Assembly: GCA_003161195.1 (NCBI GenBank)
Contig: PMOV01000368.1
Span: forward strand, 250 to 10,760
DNA from: Acidobacteriota bacterium
GTDB lineage: Bacteria; Acidobacteriota; Terriglobia; Acidiferrales; UBA7541
Direction: 5' to 3'
DNA: 10,511 nt
Shown here one piece after another: positions 1 to 8,000 of this stretch; position 1 is the stretch's first letter, and every line of letters begins with the position of its first letter. A program made the translations under genes and the position numbers. The notes under the pieces are model-generated. The model ran no database searches, was not told the origin of the DNA, and saw nothing but the letters and a program-made list of their open reading frames with translations.

Positions 1-1463
1 ATGCCGTGCTGCTTGAGCAACTCGGCAATGGACTCGGATTTTTCGATGGAGATGGTCCCCACCAGCACCGGCTGCCCACGCTCGTGATACTGCCGGATGC
101 CGTTGGCCAGGGAATCGTCTTCCTGCAAAATGCCGTTGACCACGGCCGCGAATTTTTCGCGCTCGGTACGATAGACCACGTCGGCATGCTCTTTGCGGAT
201 CAGCGAACGGTTGGTCGGGATCACCACGACGTCCAGGTTGTAAATTTTGGCAAACTCCGAAGCTTCCGTCTCCGCCGTCCCGGTCATGCCGGACAATTTC
301 TTGTACATGCGGAAATAATTCTGAAACGTGATGGTGGCCAGCGTCTGATTCTCGCGCTCGATCTTCACGCCTTCCTTGGCTTCCACCGCCTGGTGCAAAC
401 CGTCCGACCAGCGCCGCCCGGGCATCTGTCGCCCGGTAAATTCATCCACGATGATCACTTCACCGTCTTTAATGACGTAGTCCACGTCTTTGCGATACAA
501 CGCGTGCGCGCGCATCGCCTGATACACGTGGTGCATGATGTCGATGTTCGCCGGGTCCGACATGTTGGTCAGCCCGAGCAAACGCTCGCACTTCGCAAAT
601 CCTTCTTCCGTCAGCGTGGCGGTGCGGTGCTTCTCATCCAGCGTGTAGTCAATGTCCTGGATGAGCTTGGGAATAATCTTGTCGATTTTGGCGTACTTGT
701 CGGTGGACTCTTCGGACGGCCCGGAAATAATGAGCGGGGTGCGCGCTTCGTCAATCAGAATTGAGTCAACTTCGTCCACGATGGCGAAGTGATGCCCGCG
801 CTGCACGCACTGCGCGAGATCGTACTTCATATTGTCGCGCAGATAATCGAAGCCAAACTCGTTGTTGGTGCCGTAGGTCAAATCGGCGGCGTAGGCCGCG
901 CGCCGCTGCAGGTCGTCCAGGTCGTGGACAATAATGCCCACATTTAATCCCAGCCCGCGATACAGCGGGCTCATCCACTCCGCGTCGCGCCGCGCCAGGT
1001 AATCGTTTACGGTGACGATGTGCACGCCGCGCCCGGCCAGCGCGTTCAACACCGCGGGCAGCGTGGCCACCAGCGTCTTGCCTTCGCCGGTTTTCATCTC
1101 CGCGATTTTGCCGTCGTGCAACACCATGCCGCCGATGAGCTGCACGTCAAAATGCCGCATCTTCAGAAAGCGCCGTCCAGCCTCGCGCACCAGTGCAAAC
1201 GTGGGCACAATCGCCGGCTGCAGCGCCGCCTGCAGCACTTCGCGATAGCTCGCTTCCGCGGGATCGGCATCCGCGAGGCGCTCTTGCACTTCCGCGCGCA
1301 ACGCGGCGTAACGCGCCTTCAGCTGTTCATCGCTGAGCGCCTGCGCTTCCGGCTCCGCGGCGTTGATGGCCGCCACGAGGGGTTGCAGTTTTTTTACGTC
1401 GCGCTCGTGCTTCGTGCCGATGAAGCGCGCCACCACGCGGTCAAGTATCTGAGCTGCTTCCAT
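1..1463 (-). CDS. secA: Protein translocase subunit SecA, N-terminal half (partial at left edge)
   Basis: SecA is the ATPase that drives unfolded preproteins through the SecYEG channel at the inner membrane. The visible 487 codons begin MEAAQILDRVVARFIGTKHE. They contain the Walker A motif MKTGEGKT (residues 123-130), the Walker B/DEAD-type segment VDEVDSILIDEARTP (Asp at 230), the preprotein cross-linking region with DEFTGRQMPGRRWSDGLHQA, and the GMTGTAETE motif that opens the second nucleotide-binding domain. Bacterial SecA is usually about 850-1000 aa, so roughly half is missing beyond position 1. The ATG at 1461-1463 gives the standard SecA N-terminus. An AGGAG lies upstream (minus strand, 1479-1483) at a long 15-nt spacing. 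An apparent 11-residue insertion near residues 443-456 is described in the findings. The family assignment is secure. Confidence 0.97.
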   Translation of the reverse strand, partial: MEAAQILDRVVARFIGTKHERDVKKLQPLVAAINAAEPEAQALSDEQLKARYAALRAEVQERLADADPAEASYREVLQAALQPAIVPTFALVREAGRRFLKMRHFDVQLIGGMVLHDGKIAEMKTGEGKTLVATLPAVLNALAGRGVHIVTVNDYLARRDAEWMSPLYRGLGLNVGIIVHDLDDLQRRAAYAADLTYGTNNEFGFDYLRDNMKYDLAQCVQRGHHFAIVDEVDSILIDEARTPLIISGPSEESTDKYAKIDKIIPKLIQDIDYTLDEKHRTATLTEEGFAKCERLLGLTNMSDPANIDIMHHVYQAMRAHALYRKDVDYVIKDGEVIIVDEFTGRQMPGRRWSDGLHQAVEAKEGVKIERENQTLATITFQNYFRMYKKLSGMTGTAETEASEFAKIYNLDVVVIPTNRSLIRKEHADVVYRTEREKFAAVVNGILQEDDSLANGIRQYHERGQPVLVGTISIEKSESIAELLKQHG

Positions 1464-1714
1464 GAAGGGCTTCGCCGTCTCCTGACGGTTCCAATTTGCA
1501 AACTGCCACAACCGCGCCGCCGTACTTGGCGCAACATCTTATTCTAACTGGTTGCCCGCGCCAGCGCCAAGGCGCGCCTGCCGAAGTGGCGGGGCGATTT
1601 TAGAAACCAACCCAGGAACTTGGAAGCCGAACCGCGAACTCCGATAACGTGACAGCGCGGATGTAGTTTGAGGCCATGGGGGGGTGGGGGCGTCCTCCCT
1701 AATCTATTGATTAC

Positions 1715-1720
1715 ATTATA
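1715..1720 (-). promoter_or_regulatory. Possible -10 box for secA
   Basis: The minus strand reads TATAAT here, inside the AT-rich core about 250 nt upstream of the secA start. The hexamer 17 bp upstream (AGCATC) is a poor match to TTGACA, so this rests on the -10 match and the position alone. The implied leader would be long. Confidence 0.2.
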
Positions 1721-1744
1721 CTTATATTGACTCCGTCGATGCTA

Positions 1745-1811
1745 TTTTGTAAGTGTTGATTCTAATGGGGTTGCAAGGTCAATTTTTGTAAGTGTTCATT
1801 CTATTGGGGTT
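1745..1811. repeat. Two 28-bp near-identical direct repeats, 39-bp period
   Basis: Copy 1 is 1745-1772 and copy 2 is 1784-1811. Each starts TTTTGTAAGTGTT and ends TGGGGTT, and they match at 26 of 28 positions, with an 11-bp spacer. A truncated third start, TGTAAGT, follows at 1820-1826, 33 bp after the equivalent point in copy 2. The copies lie in the AT-rich core of the intergenic region. They do not encode a plausible peptide and I see no terminal inverted repeats or transposase. Confidence 0.75.
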
Positions 1812-1937
1812 AGGTTCACTGTAAGTCGGGCCAAATTTGAGGGTGTTGGGATGCAAAGTCCGGGGCTGGCTCCTGGCTTTCACAACAAACTTTTTCTGAA
1901 GCTTACAAGCTTGGTCCGCGACGAGCACCAGGGGAAA

Positions 1938-1950
1938 CGCGCTCAGCGCG
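1938..1950 (-). other. Short hairpin enclosing a stop codon
   Basis: The minus strand reads CGCGC-TGA-GCGCG, a perfect 5-bp GC stem whose 3-nt loop is exactly the stop codon of the 961-aa gene, followed by TTTCC. It resembles a weak intrinsic terminator, but the T-run has only three Ts and the loop is minimal. Function is uncertain. Confidence 0.3.
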
Positions 1951-4828
1951 CGACCGGCATTTCCGCCTCCGAGCTGCGGGAATCCATCTCATTATCCAGT
2001 GCGCCGCTGATACGACTATCCATCAGCAAGTGGCGGTACTTGTTGCGTTCTTCGAGGTTCATATCCACAATTTCAAACGACATATCCTGCGAGCGGTAGT
2101 CGCGCATCATCGCGGAAGCCTGCAAGCTGCGCAATCCGAGCTGTAGTTTCAACTGCACGTGCGTGCCCGGCGTCAAGTGCCGGCTGATGGTGGCCACCCC
2201 ACCGACCAGGCTGGCGGTTTTGATCTCCAGCGAGCAATTTTCCTTCAAGTTCGTGCTGATGGCGCGCACCGGCTTGCGCAGCCGCACCCGCGGATGCCGC
2301 CGCTGCCGGACAAATTTGGAATTCGCCGCGATGTCCAGCGGGGCGAGCGAAAGTTCATCACCATCAATCCCGCTCTTCGGAGAAAACTCGGCGAACCAAT
2401 CCGGGTCCAGTTTCTCCAGCGCCTGCAACGCCGCAATGCGCAATTCCTGGGGGTGCGTCCACCCAAACACCTTGCGCCCGGTGACGATGCGCTTGAGCAT
2501 GGATGTAGATTCCGGCGCGGCAATGCGCCCCAGCGCTTCAATGGCTTTTACGCGCAAATACGCCCCGCCGCCAATCGGCACGTCGCCATCCGCAATGGTC
2601 AGCAGGCGGCTCAGCGCGTCACGGTCCGCCGTCACCCCAATCTCATCAATCACCAGCGGAATCACCAGGGGATCCACATGATCGAGCAGTTCCAGCAAAA
2701 TGCGGCACCGCCCCACCGCGCCGGACGACGAAATCTGCCGGATGATGCGGTCCTGCGCCGTGCGCCCAAAATCCTTCATGCGGCCGGGAAGAAATACTTG
2801 CGCCGCCTGGGGATCGAGCTTGGTCAGCAGCCCGGCCATTTCCACGGCTTCGGCCACCGGACCGCCGCGCAGCGTGCTGCGCAGATATTGCAAACCCTCT
2901 TCGCCCAAGTCATGCGCCAGGTTCGCCACATGCTCCGAATCGTCGCGCAAAGAGCAGCGATTGAACCGCGAGGCCAGTTGCTCGATGGCCGACTGCGGCA
3001 ACAGTCTGAGCACATTGGTCAAACCAGCAGCCGCCTGCCGCGCGCGCAGCGCCTCATCCACAAATTCCGGCACGCGCTCCTCGATACCCATCTTGGCGCG
3101 CAATGTGCGCCCCACACCCGGCCGCTGCGCTTCGACGCCCAGCAGCAGATCCAGCGCCTGCTCCATCGCCGGATAACACCGGCTGGTCGCCGCTTCCTGG
3201 CTCAAGCGCACAAAGGCGGCACTCACGATGCCTTGCAAATCAACGTCCTGCTCGATGTTCAGGCGCAGCCCCAGATGGCGCAGCGCTTCGGCCAAAAGCT
3301 TGGGATCCGCCTTGGCGTACAAATCGGCCATCTCGGAAAGACCCAGGGCGGTCTTCTTGCGCGCGTCGGTATCCTCGCTGTCCGCGCACGACGCATAATT
3401 CTGCAGAATACTGATGGCCTCCGCTACGTTACCCTGCGCGATCAATTCGCCGACGTAGGACTGCACGTTGCGCGGCGGAATACACCAGGCTTCGCCGCTC
3501 AGCAGCACTTCCCGCTTCCCGCTATCCGGCACGGCAGCCCAGAATTGCCGGTCCAGAATCTCGCGATGGGACTCGACCATCAGGCCGGCGTCGCTCATCT
3601 TGTCTTCGTGCGCGCCCAGAATCTTGCGCAAATTTTCAATTTCCGAGTTCATGCGGTCCAGCATCTGCCGCACGGCGTTCACTTTCACTTCGCCCTGCTC
3701 GAAGCGCTCGAGCGCAAAGCGAATCGCCAGATGCTCGGCCAATTGCACCAACACGGCCTCGTCGGGCTTTCCCACCGGCGCCTGGGACGCCAGCCCAGCA
3801 ATGGCTTGCTTCAATGTGTCTTGCGCGCGCCCAGGCAATTCGGCCATCTGCGCCTGAAATGCGCCAGCCGCGGCAATCCCGCCGCTGACGCCCATCTGGC
3901 CAAAACTCGTCAGGGCATTCAGAATGCTGTATAGCTCGTCCTCGCTGGGCTCCCCCGTGCGCATCCTGCGCATCACCGAGGGGTTCGGGGAGATAAATTC
4001 TCCGGAGCCCACCACCGCGTCTGTCAGCGCCGCGCCGTCATACGCGCCGCCGCTCGAAACAGCACCCGACGGAGCACCCGCCAACCCGCCGCCAGAACCC
4101 GGACCTTGCCCGCCACGCATGGGCAATCCGGATGGCGCTCCCATGGCCGCGCCCTGTGCCTGCGTAACCGGTCCGCCATCGCCGGAGCGGTAACCCGCGC
4201 CAGAGCCACCCGCACCCTCGCCCGCACCGCCGCCAGCGCCTTCCTGCCCACTCTTCGATCCCTGCGCCGCGGCAATCAGCTCGAGCAATTTCTGCGGGTC
4301 GTTCAGCCACTTCTTAAAATCATCCTGCTTGTCGCCCATGGACGCCGCCGCCAGCTGCGCCGCCACGCTGGCATCTTTCAGCCGCGCGTCCGTGGCCACA
4401 AAGCAAATTTCGTTGATGCGGATGCCGCGCGCCCCGGCCAGCGCGCTCTTCAACTGCAGCGCCAACTCGGCGGGTTTGGACTTGCCCGTAGGAAACGCGT
4501 GCGCAAAATGCACCAGCTCGTCCTGCGTCACCGAAGGATAGAACTGCACGCTGGCCAACCCAGCCGAAGAAAGCAGCAGCGCAAACTGTTTCTCCGCCGG
4601 GGCCCCTTCCAGGGGCACCCCGTCCAGCAGCAATTGCGCACCCGTGGCCCCGAGGAGCAGCCCGGACTCGCTACCCGGCGGCATAGACGCGCGCAGTTCT
4701 TCCCATGCGGTCTCGAGCTGCTCCGTGGTGCGGGTGTGATCGTACCCATACAACCGCGCGAACTTCAGCAGAATGTTCAGGCTGCGAACAAAGGCTCGTC
4801 CCGACGTAATTTTTGGGTCAGATTTCAT
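1943..4828 (-). CDS. Uncharacterised 961-aa HEAT-like/PilZ-like protein (paralogue A)
   Basis: I do not recognise a named gene. The order seen is: N-terminal domain (about 1-175) opening FVRSLNILLKFARLY; a Gly/Ala/Ser linker (about 190-263); a helical middle with the coiled-coil-like block VRQMLDRMNSEIE (about 384-404); the motif AWCIPPRNV (from 447); the motif RCYPAM (about 551); HEAT-like helical pairs (about 705-812, with LRVKAIEALGRI and LRIAALQALEKLDP); and a PilZ-like beta domain (about 838-933). RxxxR is present (R843-R847), but the DxSxxG site reads TASLVG (871-876). No signal peptide or membrane segment is evident, so it is probably cytoplasmic. The ATG at 4828 is preferred to an in-frame TTG at 4858, because the paralogue's N-terminus aligns there and AGGTG lies 10 nt upstream. 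The tail is acidic. It may be a scaffold or signalling effector (inference). Confidence 0.85.
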   Translation of the reverse strand: MKSDPKITSGRAFVRSLNILLKFARLYGYDHTRTTEQLETAWEELRASMPPGSESGLLLGATGAQLLLDGVPLEGAPAEKQFALLLSSAGLASVQFYPSVTQDELVHFAHAFPTGKSKPAELALQLKSALAGARGIRINEICFVATDARLKDASVAAQLAAASMGDKQDDFKKWLNDPQKLLELIAAAQGSKSGQEGAGGGAGEGAGGSGAGYRSGDGGPVTQAQGAAMGAPSGLPMRGGQGPGSGGGLAGAPSGAVSSGGAYDGAALTDAVVGSGEFISPNPSVMRRMRTGEPSEDELYSILNALTSFGQMGVSGGIAAAGAFQAQMAELPGRAQDTLKQAIAGLASQAPVGKPDEAVLVQLAEHLAIRFALERFEQGEVKVNAVRQMLDRMNSEIENLRKILGAHEDKMSDAGLMVESHREILDRQFWAAVPDSGKREVLLSGEAWCIPPRNVQSYVGELIAQGNVAEAISILQNYASCADSEDTDARKKTALGLSEMADLYAKADPKLLAEALRHLGLRLNIEQDVDLQGIVSAAFVRLSQEAATSRCYPAMEQALDLLLGVEAQRPGVGRTLRAKMGIEERVPEFVDEALRARQAAAGLTNVLRLLPQSAIEQLASRFNRCSLRDDSEHVANLAHDLGEEGLQYLRSTLRGGPVAEAVEMAGLLTKLDPQAAQVFLPGRMKDFGRTAQDRIIRQISSSGAVGRCRILLELLDHVDPLVIPLVIDEIGVTADRDALSRLLTIADGDVPIGGGAYLRVKAIEALGRIAAPESTSMLKRIVTGRKVFGWTHPQELRIAALQALEKLDPDWFAEFSPKSGIDGDELSLAPLDIAANSKFVRQRRHPRVRLRKPVRAISTNLKENCSLEIKTASLVGGVATISRHLTPGTHVQLKLQLGLRSLQASAMMRDYRSQDMSFEIVDMNLEERNKYRHLLMDSRISGALDNEMDSRSSEAEMPVAR

Positions 4829-4838
4829 TAAGGCGCAA

Positions 4839-4843
4839 CACCT
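4839..4843 (-). promoter_or_regulatory. Ribosome binding site supporting the ATG at 4828
   Basis: The minus strand has AGGTG 10 nt before the ATG at 4826-4828. An upstream in-frame TTG at 4856-4858 would add ten residues with no counterpart in the paralogue, so this site favours the ATG start. Confidence 0.45.
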
Positions 4844-4987
4844 GGGTGCGTCCCGCAATAGGACGGTCTGGCTAGTACGTTAGGAATATCAAAGGTTTAG
4901 GGCAATGGTACAAACGGCCTATGTGCCGCGGTCGTCACACCGCCATGAGGGCAAGTACGCGCCCTGTCCCTCGGTACGGCTTATGGA

Positions 4988-5015
4988 ATTATGGTATAGC
5001 TAACTGAAGTGTAAC
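4988..5015 (-). promoter_or_regulatory. Candidate sigma-70-type promoter for paralogue A
   Basis: On the minus strand, GTTACA (5010-5015; 4 of 6 to TTGACA) is followed after 16 bp by CATAAT (4988-4993; 5 of 6 to TATAAT). A transcript would start near 4981, giving a leader of about 150 nt before the ATG at 4828. If real, paralogue A can be transcribed independently of paralogue B. Confidence 0.35.
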
Positions 5016-5029
5016 GACCGGCAGGCAGG

Positions 5030-5057
5030 CCATTGTAGACCAATGGGAAGGCCATTG
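5030..5057. promoter_or_regulatory. Three alternating CCATTG/CAATGG half-sites
   Basis: The plus strand reads CCATTG (5030-5035), CAATGG (5041-5046) and CCATTG (5052-5057), each separated by exactly 5 bp. Half-sites therefore repeat every 11 bp, about one helical turn. The first and third copies lie within a 9-bp direct repeat AGGCCATTG (5027-5035, 5049-5057). The centre half-site can pair with either neighbour in RNA, giving two mutually exclusive 6-bp hairpins. The block is just downstream of the paralogue B stop and upstream of the candidate promoter for paralogue A. It could be an operator or a 3' RNA structure; no T-run follows. Confidence 0.45.
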
Positions 5058-5076
5058 CCCCGCGGGCCCTGCTGTC

Positions 5077-8000
5077 CTAGTGTTTGGAGAGTTGAATGCG
5101 CCCGCGCCGCTTGGTGCGGTTGGTTACCGCCGCGGTGATGGGCAAACCGCCGACGTCCAGCAGAATCTTGCGCAGCCGGTTGCGATCGTCAAGGTCCATG
5201 TCCACAAATTCAAAGGCCATGGCCTGCGGCCGCGCGCCGCGCACAATCGCTTGAGCTTTAATGCTGCGCACGCCCTGCGAAATCTTCAGCGATAGCAGCG
5301 AGCCGGGCGCCAGGTGGCGTTCGCCGGAGCCGATGCCGCCGCCCAGATTCAGTTCGGGGATGGACAGCCGGAAGTTTTCCCGCAGATTCGTGGTGACCGC
5401 TTGCACATTGCGCGCCAGCTTCAGCCGCGCATAACGCCGCTGCCGGATCGCCGAGGCCGCACCTTCCGGATCCGTGGGCTCGAGCGCCAGATCTTTGCGT
5501 TCCAGGCCGCTGGCAGAAACCTTTTCCATAGCCATTGCCGGATCGATGCGCGACAGCGCCTGTGCCGCCGCGATGCGCGTCTCGGTGGGGTATTGCCAGC
5601 GCCACACTTGCCGTGCGTCCAGGATATGCTGCAACACTTCGCTCGCGGCCGCCGCGCGTAAACGCCCCAGCGCCTCAATGGCTTTCAACCGGATATATTC
5701 CGACGTCGCCGGCGCCTGCGCCAACGCCAGCAACTTCGGGATCACCGACGGCTGCCCGCTCATGCCCATCTCGTCGATGGCCAGCGGGCGAATCAGGACG
5801 TCCAGCGCGTCGTAGAGCGCCACCAGCAGACGCGCACGATTGGCGGCGGGCGCCGAAGACAGTTGGCGCACGGTGCGATCATGAGCCGAGCGCGGCCACT
5901 GCGACAGCCGCACCGGCAGGATTTTCTCCACGCTTTCGATGTCCAACTGGCTCAGCAAGCCCACCGCTTCCGCGGCCTCCGCCGCGGGCGCCGATTGCAG
6001 CATCTCCACAAGATTGTGCGCGGCATCGGGACCCAAGCCGCCCACGATTTGCGTCAACAGTTCGCAATCCTCGCGAAACCCGCAATGTCCAAAACGGTTG
6101 GTCACGTAGTGCAGCGTGGCCAGCGGCATCAAATTCAAAATATCCGTCATGCCGTCCGCGATATGCCCGCTGCGCAGCGCCTCTTCGATAAACTCCGGCA
6201 TGCGCTCTTCCGCGCCAATGCGCGGACGCAAACTCAGCGACGCTCCGGGCCGCTGCGCCTCGATACTATCCAGCGAAGCCAGCGCCTGCTGCATCGCCGG
6301 ATAGCAGCGTTTGGACGCCGCCTCCTGGCTCAAGCGCACGAACGCCGCGCTGACCAAGGTTTGCACTTCGGGCTCGCGCTCCACCGCCAACTGGTTACCC
6401 AGCCGCCGGATCGCTTCCATCAGCGCACTGCCGTCGCCGCTACCGTAAAGTTCCGCCAAATCCGATAAGCCGATCGCCGTGGTGCGCCGCGCTTCCGCCG
6501 CGTCGAGCTCCACGCACGCCGCATACTTCATCAACACTTCGTTGACGGTCTTGAGTTCCCCGCGCCGCAGCATATCTTCCAGGTACACGCGCACGTTGCG
6601 CGGGGGCACGCACCACGCTTCGTCGGACGTCAGCACTTCTTTCTTGTTTTCTTCGGGAACCTGCTCCCAGAATTCCTGGTCCAGCAATTCGGTGTAGGTC
6701 TGCACCTGTAAACCGGCGTGCGCCATCATCTGTTCCTGCGCGCCCAGAATCTTGCGCAGCGCCTCAATCTCCGTGTTCATGCGGTCCAGCATCTGCTTCA
6801 CGGCATTGACGCGCAGTTCCCCGCGCTCGTAACTGTCGAGGGCGAAGCGAATGGCCACGTGCTCGGCGAGTTTCAGCAGCATCGGCTGGTCCGGTTTCTG
6901 GTCCGGCGCCTGCGCCGCTAGTCCCGCGAGTGCCTGCTGCAGCGTGTACTGGGTGCGCACCGGCATGGTGCTCAGGCGCGACTGGAACATTTGTGCGTCC
7001 ATGCGCGGCCCGTCGGCGTCTTTGCGAGACTTGCCCAACTGCGCAAACAGCCCCAGCACCGAGCGGATGCTCTCTTCTTCCACGGCAAACTGACCACCGC
7101 CTCCGCCAGTGCCATCGCCGTCTTTCGCTCCCGGCACCGGAGGCAAGTTGCTGCGAATCATGGAAGATGCAGCCAGCCAGCGCCCGGCAACTCCGTCGCC
7201 GACACCACCACCTCCTCCGCCACCTGTGCCGATCCCTGCGCCGCCACCGGCACCGCTTCCACCGCCGGACCCGGTGCCGCCCCCACCACCTAAACCCGTT
7301 CCACCACCACCGCCTAGGCCAGTGCCGCCTCCGCCGCCGCTGCCACCCACACCAGATCCGCCGCCACCTCCCGGGCCTCCGCCAACTCCCGTGCCGCCTT
7401 CGCCGCCAGGGCCGCCGCTGAATCCTCCGAGCGATCCCGGACCCGTCGTTACACCTGCGCCAGAGCCGCCTCCCGGTCGCGCCTCCCACAAACTTGCCGC
7501 ACCCGCGCTGCCATCGCCGCCGCTCGCGCGTGTCCCTCCGCCTCCGCCGGTGCCCGAGCCACCCCCACTGCCGGAACCACCGCCACTGCCGCCGCTTCCC
7601 GAACCACCACCGCTGCCCGAGCCACCGGCGCTGCCGCCAAATCCCGGCCCACTGCCGCTACCGCCCGATCCTAAGCCCGGCAATCCGCCGCCACCCCCTC
7701 CACCGCCGCCGCTGCGCAGGCTCTCTGCCGCCAGAATCATCTGCAGCATCTTGTTCGGGTCTTCCAGGAAGTCTTTGAATTTGTCGCCGTGCGCGCCCAG
7801 CGCCTTGGCCGTCAGTTGCGCCGCAATCTTGATCCCCGCGGTCGAGGAATCCTCCGCCACATAGCGGATCTCGTTGACCTTGATGCTCGATTCTCCCGCC
7901 AGCGCCGACTTCAACTGGTCCGCCAAGGACGACGGTTTGGCGTTGCCGCTGGGAAACGCCCGCACAAAGCGCGCAAACTGAGGCTGCGTCAATGCCGTCG

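Larger units (their letters stand above)
1464..1942. other. Gene-free region upstream of secA
   Basis: No convincing gene lies in this 479-bp stretch between secA and the paralogue to its right. From secA outward it holds a short inverted repeat (GCGCC-AA-GGCGC, 1564-1575), a G-tract of seven and five Gs (1678-1690), an AT-rich core (about 1700-1860) that contrasts with GC-rich flanks, and a 28-bp direct repeat (1745-1811). On the minus strand a perfect TATAAT (1715-1720) could be a -10 box for secA, but no good -35 box sits at the right distance. A paired HindIII-like sequence (AAGCTT-GT-AAGCTT on the minus strand, around 1900-1913) also occurs. The region probably carries the secA promoter and the 3' end of the upstream transcript. 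Confidence 0.5.

Noticed and set aside
6..764. A 252-codon plus-strand open frame at the left edge
   Set aside because: It is antisense to secA, whose motifs are unmistakable.
1851..2099. An 82-codon plus-strand open frame overlapping the 3' end of paralogue A
   Set aside because: Most of it is antisense to the paralogue A coding region, and the translation has no domain character.
2159..3934. A 591-codon plus-strand open frame opposite paralogue A
   Set aside because: It is rich in His, Arg and Gln with no domain character and lies wholly antisense to a gene supported by a paralogue alignment. It reflects GC-rich codon bias.
4859..5000. A possible c-di-GMP riboswitch in the leader of paralogue A
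   Set aside because: I considered it because of the PilZ-like domain. The leader lacks the recognisable GEMM core and conserved helices, with only short GC-rich pairings such as GGGC-GCCC.
7109..7864. A plus-strand open frame encoding a polyproline protein
   Set aside because: It is the reverse complement of the Gly-rich linker of paralogue B (GGN codons read as CCN). The minus-strand frame continues into conserved blocks shared with paralogue A, so the plus-strand frame is an artefact.
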